Positions 61,543-64,000 of a stretch of DNA of 64,000 nucleotides are shown here, piece by piece (the stretch's first letter is position 1; each line of letters opens with the position of its first letter). Under the pieces are notes generated by a model, which did not search any database, had not been told where the DNA came from, and saw nothing but the letters and a program-made list of their open reading frames with translations. The stretch covers positions 1 through 64,000 of the forward strand of contig JBGSIA010000080.1 of the NCBI GenBank assembly GCA_041751935.1. The letters run 5' to 3'. The translations under genes and the position numbers were made by a program. This DNA comes from JBBSJZ01 sp041751935 (GTDB lineage Bacteria > Planctomycetota > Planctomycetia > Pirellulales > Pirellulaceae).

Positions 61543-62499
61543 ATGAGCAGCAACATACTGACGAGTGACCGACGCAGGATGCTAATTAGTTCGATCGGTG
61601 GACTGGTTGGTGCCGCATTGCCAGGAGGAAGATCGGGTGCCTGGGCGGACAACGATGTGCTTAAGGCAACCGAGTTTCAAATCGCTTGCATGACGCTGCC
61701 GTACTCGGAGTTCCCACTCAAGCGTGCGATGCATGGAATCAAGGCAGCCGGGTATCATTACATCGCCTGGGGGACAACTCATCGCGAGACGCCTGGCGGT
61801 GATCGTATTCCCGTGATGGGAACTGACGAACCGACGAGCCGTTCGCGTGAACTGGCAAGAGAATGTCGTGATATCGGTCTGGAGCCTGTGATGATGTTCT
61901 CAACGGTTTACCCCGAAGCTGCTGACGGCTTGAAGATACTGACTCACCGAATCAAGCAAGCCGGGGCTGCCGAGATTCCACAGGTGCTGACGTTCGGGCA
62001 CACCGAGGGTGGTAGCCGCAAGCTGTGGATTGAACGCTTCAAGCAACTGGGGCCGATCGCTCGTGATCACGGCGTGGTCTTGGTGGTAAAACAACACGGC
62101 GGTTTGACGGGAACTGGCAAGGCGTGTGCGGAAATCATTCGTGAAGTCGAGGATCCAGGCATTAAGGTGAACTTTGATGCTGGGAATGTTATGGATTACT
62201 TGAACCTGGATCCGATCCCAGACATTCATGAGTGTGCCGATGTTGTGCACAGTTTTTGTATGAAGGATCACCGCAACTGGCCACTAGATCAAGACTGTGG
62301 ACCGGGGTTCGGTGAGATCGACCACTATCGACTTCTTCATCCGGTCGCTTTTACCGGCCGTACCATTCCCCTATGTTGCGAGAACATATTCGCTCCGGTT
62401 GTCGGTCGACCGGAAAGCCCTGAGGGAGTTGACCGGCTAGCAAAACAAGTGCGGGAGTATTTGGAAACCGTCATCGCGGGAATCCAGGTGAAGGTCTAG
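61543..62499 (+). CDS. Sugar phosphate isomerase/epimerase-like protein with twin-arginine leader
   Basis: The 318-aa product has a Tat-like leader (SDRRRMLISSIGGLVGAALPGG). It then has a xylose-isomerase-like barrel: MHGIKAAGYHYIAWG, ARECRDIGLEPVMMFSTVYP, VLTFGHTEGGS, VVLVVKQHGGLTGTG, KVNFDAGNVMDYLN and VHSFCMKDHRNWP. The pattern of acidic and His ligands (KQHGG, NFDAGN, MKDHRN) is consistent with a divalent metal. ATG 61543 is chosen after the short preceding ATG. It is likely co-transcribed with the amidohydrolase pair upstream (92-base gap) and the oxidoreductase downstream. Confidence 0.88.
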   Translation: MSSNILTSDRRRMLISSIGGLVGAALPGGRSGAWADNDVLKATEFQIACMTLPYSEFPLKRAMHGIKAAGYHYIAWGTTHRETPGGDRIPVMGTDEPTSRSRELARECRDIGLEPVMMFSTVYPEAADGLKILTHRIKQAGAAEIPQVLTFGHTEGGSRKLWIERFKQLGPIARDHGVVLVVKQHGGLTGTGKACAEIIREVEDPGIKVNFDAGNVMDYLNLDPIPDIHECADVVHSFCMKDHRNWPLDQDCGPGFGEIDHYRLLHPVAFTGRTIPLCCENIFAPVVGRPESPEGVDRLAKQVREYLETVIAGIQVKV

Positions 62500-62568
62500 C
62501 CGCTTTTTGGTTGCAGCCCGATAGAATGATAGTGGCAATTCAAATTGGAGTTGGAATAGGACAATCAA

Positions 62569-63876
62569 ATGACAAAGACGACAAACATGAACACGGCTCC
62601 CCAGCAGACGTCTCGGCGGCAATTCATTGGCGAATCCGTGGCTGCAACGACAACGATCGGAGGTGCAGCGATCGCGCTCCCCAGATCCGTTCATGCGGCG
62701 GGTGATGATACGTTGCGAGTCGGATTGATTGGATGTGGCGGGCGAGGTACTGGCGCCGCCAGGCAAGCCTTGGAGGCTGACAGGAGCGTGAAGCTTGTTG
62801 CGATGGGCGACATGTTTGATGAGCGGTTACAGACCAGCTTGAAGTCACTGACTGTCATCAAGGAGCTTGCGGGAAAGATTGACGTTCCGCCAGAGCGACA
62901 GTTCATCGGATTTGATGCTTACAAGGGAGTGATTGCGGAGGACTTGGATGTTGTGTTGCTCACAGCACCGCCGCATTTTCGACCGATGCACCTCAAGGCA
63001 TCGATCGACGCGGGGAAGCATGTGTTTGCCGAGAAACCGGTTGCCGTGGATGCCCCTGGTGTTCGCTCAGTACTTGAAACGTGTGCCGAAGCCCAACGAA
63101 AGAATCTCTCCGTCGTTTCAGGATTGTGCATTCGTTACGACGGCGGCTTTCGAGAAACGATCCAGCGCCTGCACGATGGAGCGATTGGCGACATTCATAC
63201 CGTCATTGCAAACGACTATCGCGGCCCGATCTGGGTCAAACCTCGCAAGGATGATTGGACCGACATGCATTGGCAAATGCACAATTGGTATTACTTCACA
63301 TGGCTGTCCGGTGACTTTAACGTCGAGCAACACGTGCACTACTTGGACGTTTGTGCCTGGGTGATGGGCGGCTATCCCGTCAAAGCGATTGGAATGGGAG
63401 GGCGACAAGTTCGCACCGAATCGATGTACGGAAACATCTACGATCACCACAGTGTGACTTACGAGTACGAAAACGGCGCGAGGCTGTTCAGCAATTGTCG
63501 GCAACAAAGAGGATGCAAAACCGACATGGGAAGCGTTGCACTCGGTTCGAAGGGGCGTGCCATCGTGTCCGAAAGCAAACTAGAAATCATGTCAGAAACT
63601 CAATGGCGATTCGACAAAAAGGTGAAAGACATGTATCAAGCCGAACATGATGAATTATTTGCCGCCATACGGACTGGCCAGCCCATCAACAACGGGGAGT
63701 ACATGGCGAAAAGCACGATGCTGGCGATCATGGGCCGAATGGCGACTTATACGGGTCAAGAGATCACGTGGGAGCAAGCAATGAATTCGACCCAGGATTT
63801 GTCCCCGGAAAAGTACGGGTGGGGAGCGGCCCCGGAAGTCGAAATCGCTCGTCCAGGGGTTACAAAGCTTGCATAG
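62569..63876 (+). CDS. Gfo/Idh/MocA family oxidoreductase with twin-arginine leader
   Basis: The 435-aa product has a twin-arginine signal (SRRQFIGESVAATTTIGGAAIALP). A Rossmann fold follows (RVGLIGCGGRGTGAARQAL) with the family EKP motif (HVFAEKPVAVDAP), and a C-terminal substrate domain with NWYYFTWLSGDFNVEQHVHYLDVCAWVMG, where the catalytic His lies. Exported enzymes of this family oxidise or epimerise sugars using a bound NAD(P). AGGA lies eight bases before the ATG at 62569. It completes the putative carbohydrate operon with the isomerase and the redox proteins. Confidence 0.92.
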   Translation: MTKTTNMNTAPQQTSRRQFIGESVAATTTIGGAAIALPRSVHAAGDDTLRVGLIGCGGRGTGAARQALEADRSVKLVAMGDMFDERLQTSLKSLTVIKELAGKIDVPPERQFIGFDAYKGVIAEDLDVVLLTAPPHFRPMHLKASIDAGKHVFAEKPVAVDAPGVRSVLETCAEAQRKNLSVVSGLCIRYDGGFRETIQRLHDGAIGDIHTVIANDYRGPIWVKPRKDDWTDMHWQMHNWYYFTWLSGDFNVEQHVHYLDVCAWVMGGYPVKAIGMGGRQVRTESMYGNIYDHHSVTYEYENGARLFSNCRQQRGCKTDMGSVALGSKGRAIVSESKLEIMSETQWRFDKKVKDMYQAEHDELFAAIRTGQPINNGEYMAKSTMLAIMGRMATYTGQEITWEQAMNSTQDLSPEKYGWGAAPEVEIARPGVTKLA

Positions 63877-63951
63877 CCGACGGTGCAGAGAGATTGCTAC
63901 TTTTCGATTTCGAGCGCATGCGTCATCAATTTCGAGGGATCATCTAGTTGT

Positions 63952-64000
63952 CTAGAATTGCGCACGCAGTCGCTTTATTTCACCCTCAACGTCTTTTCCC
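63952..64000 (-). CDS. Possible 3' end of a minus-strand gene (runs off right edge)
   Basis: In one minus-strand frame the last bases read GKDVEGEIKRLRAQF then TAG at 63954-63952. The charged composition would suit a coiled-coil protein end, but 15 codons give little evidence. It could be chance. Confidence 0.25.
   Translation of the reverse strand, partial: GKDVEGEIKRLRAQF

Overview
The window looks like chromosomal DNA of a Pirellulaceae-type planctomycete (Rhodopirellula / Blastopirellula relatives). The basis is gene content: two PSD1 (DUF1549/DUF1553)-type cytochrome genes each followed by a DUF1501 gene, a Pirellula/Verrucomicrobium-type heme-binding dehydrogenase, sulfatases, many secreted TIM-barrel and Gfo/Idh/MocA proteins with twin-arginine leaders, and a Ser/Thr kinase fused to a beta-helix. 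No tRNA, rRNA or CRISPR array was found.

Layout. (1) 1-3.5 kb, minus strand: the end of a mobile element. A large serine recombinase with its own terminator is followed by a compact, start/stop-overlapping cassette: a 58-aa protein, a small membrane protein, a lipoprotein, DUF1257 (Ycf35-like) and DUF2997 (cut by the window edge). (2) 3.7-30.7 kb: chromosomal genes. These are the heme dehydrogenase; an isomerase / small subunit / SSS symporter operon; a J-domain protein; an M28 peptidase; a sulfatase; a PSP1-like protein; bioB; two beta-propellers; a family 4 uracil-DNA glycosylase; der; the kinase/beta-helix protein; a 1.5-kb-codon VWA protein; a BshB1-like deacetylase; and a TerB-like zinc-ribbon protein. 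(3) 30.9-37.3 kb: a flagellar filament block, flgL - fliW - csrA - flagellin, all on the plus strand. It holds the parts of the FliW/CsrA flagellin control circuit. (4) 37.5-42.3 kb: PSD1 cytochrome, DUF1501 protein and a cyclic-nucleotide-binding protein. (5) 42.4-47.0 kb: a minus-strand two-gene segment (beta-propeller and leucine-rich repeat proteins). Each gene is cut by one in-frame stop codon. The segment is bounded on the right by a decayed second copy of the cyclic-nucleotide-binding gene's 3' part. (6) 47-49.8 kb: a double-domain class II aldolase and an aldehyde dehydrogenase, probably sugar/aldehyde catabolism. (7) 49.8-54.3 kb: a decay zone with a wrecked REP-associated (IS200-like) transposase, an N-terminally truncated double esterase, an intact SASA esterase and a sulfatase C-terminal remnant. 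(8) 54.3-63.9 kb, plus strand: a hypothetical gene, then a second PSD1/DUF1501 pair followed by two coupled amidohydrolase-like proteins, an isomerase/epimerase and a Gfo/Idh/MocA oxidoreductase. This has the look of a carbohydrate-processing operon.

The most promising leads are the mobile DUF1257/DUF2997 cassette, where two genes carry a near-perfect Shine-Dalgarno in front of ATT/ATC rather than ATG; the broken propeller/LRR operon beside a duplicated gene fragment; the aldolase whose second domain has lost its metal ligands; and the unannotated RAYT transposase pseudogene. All family assignments are from reading sequence motifs. No database search was run.
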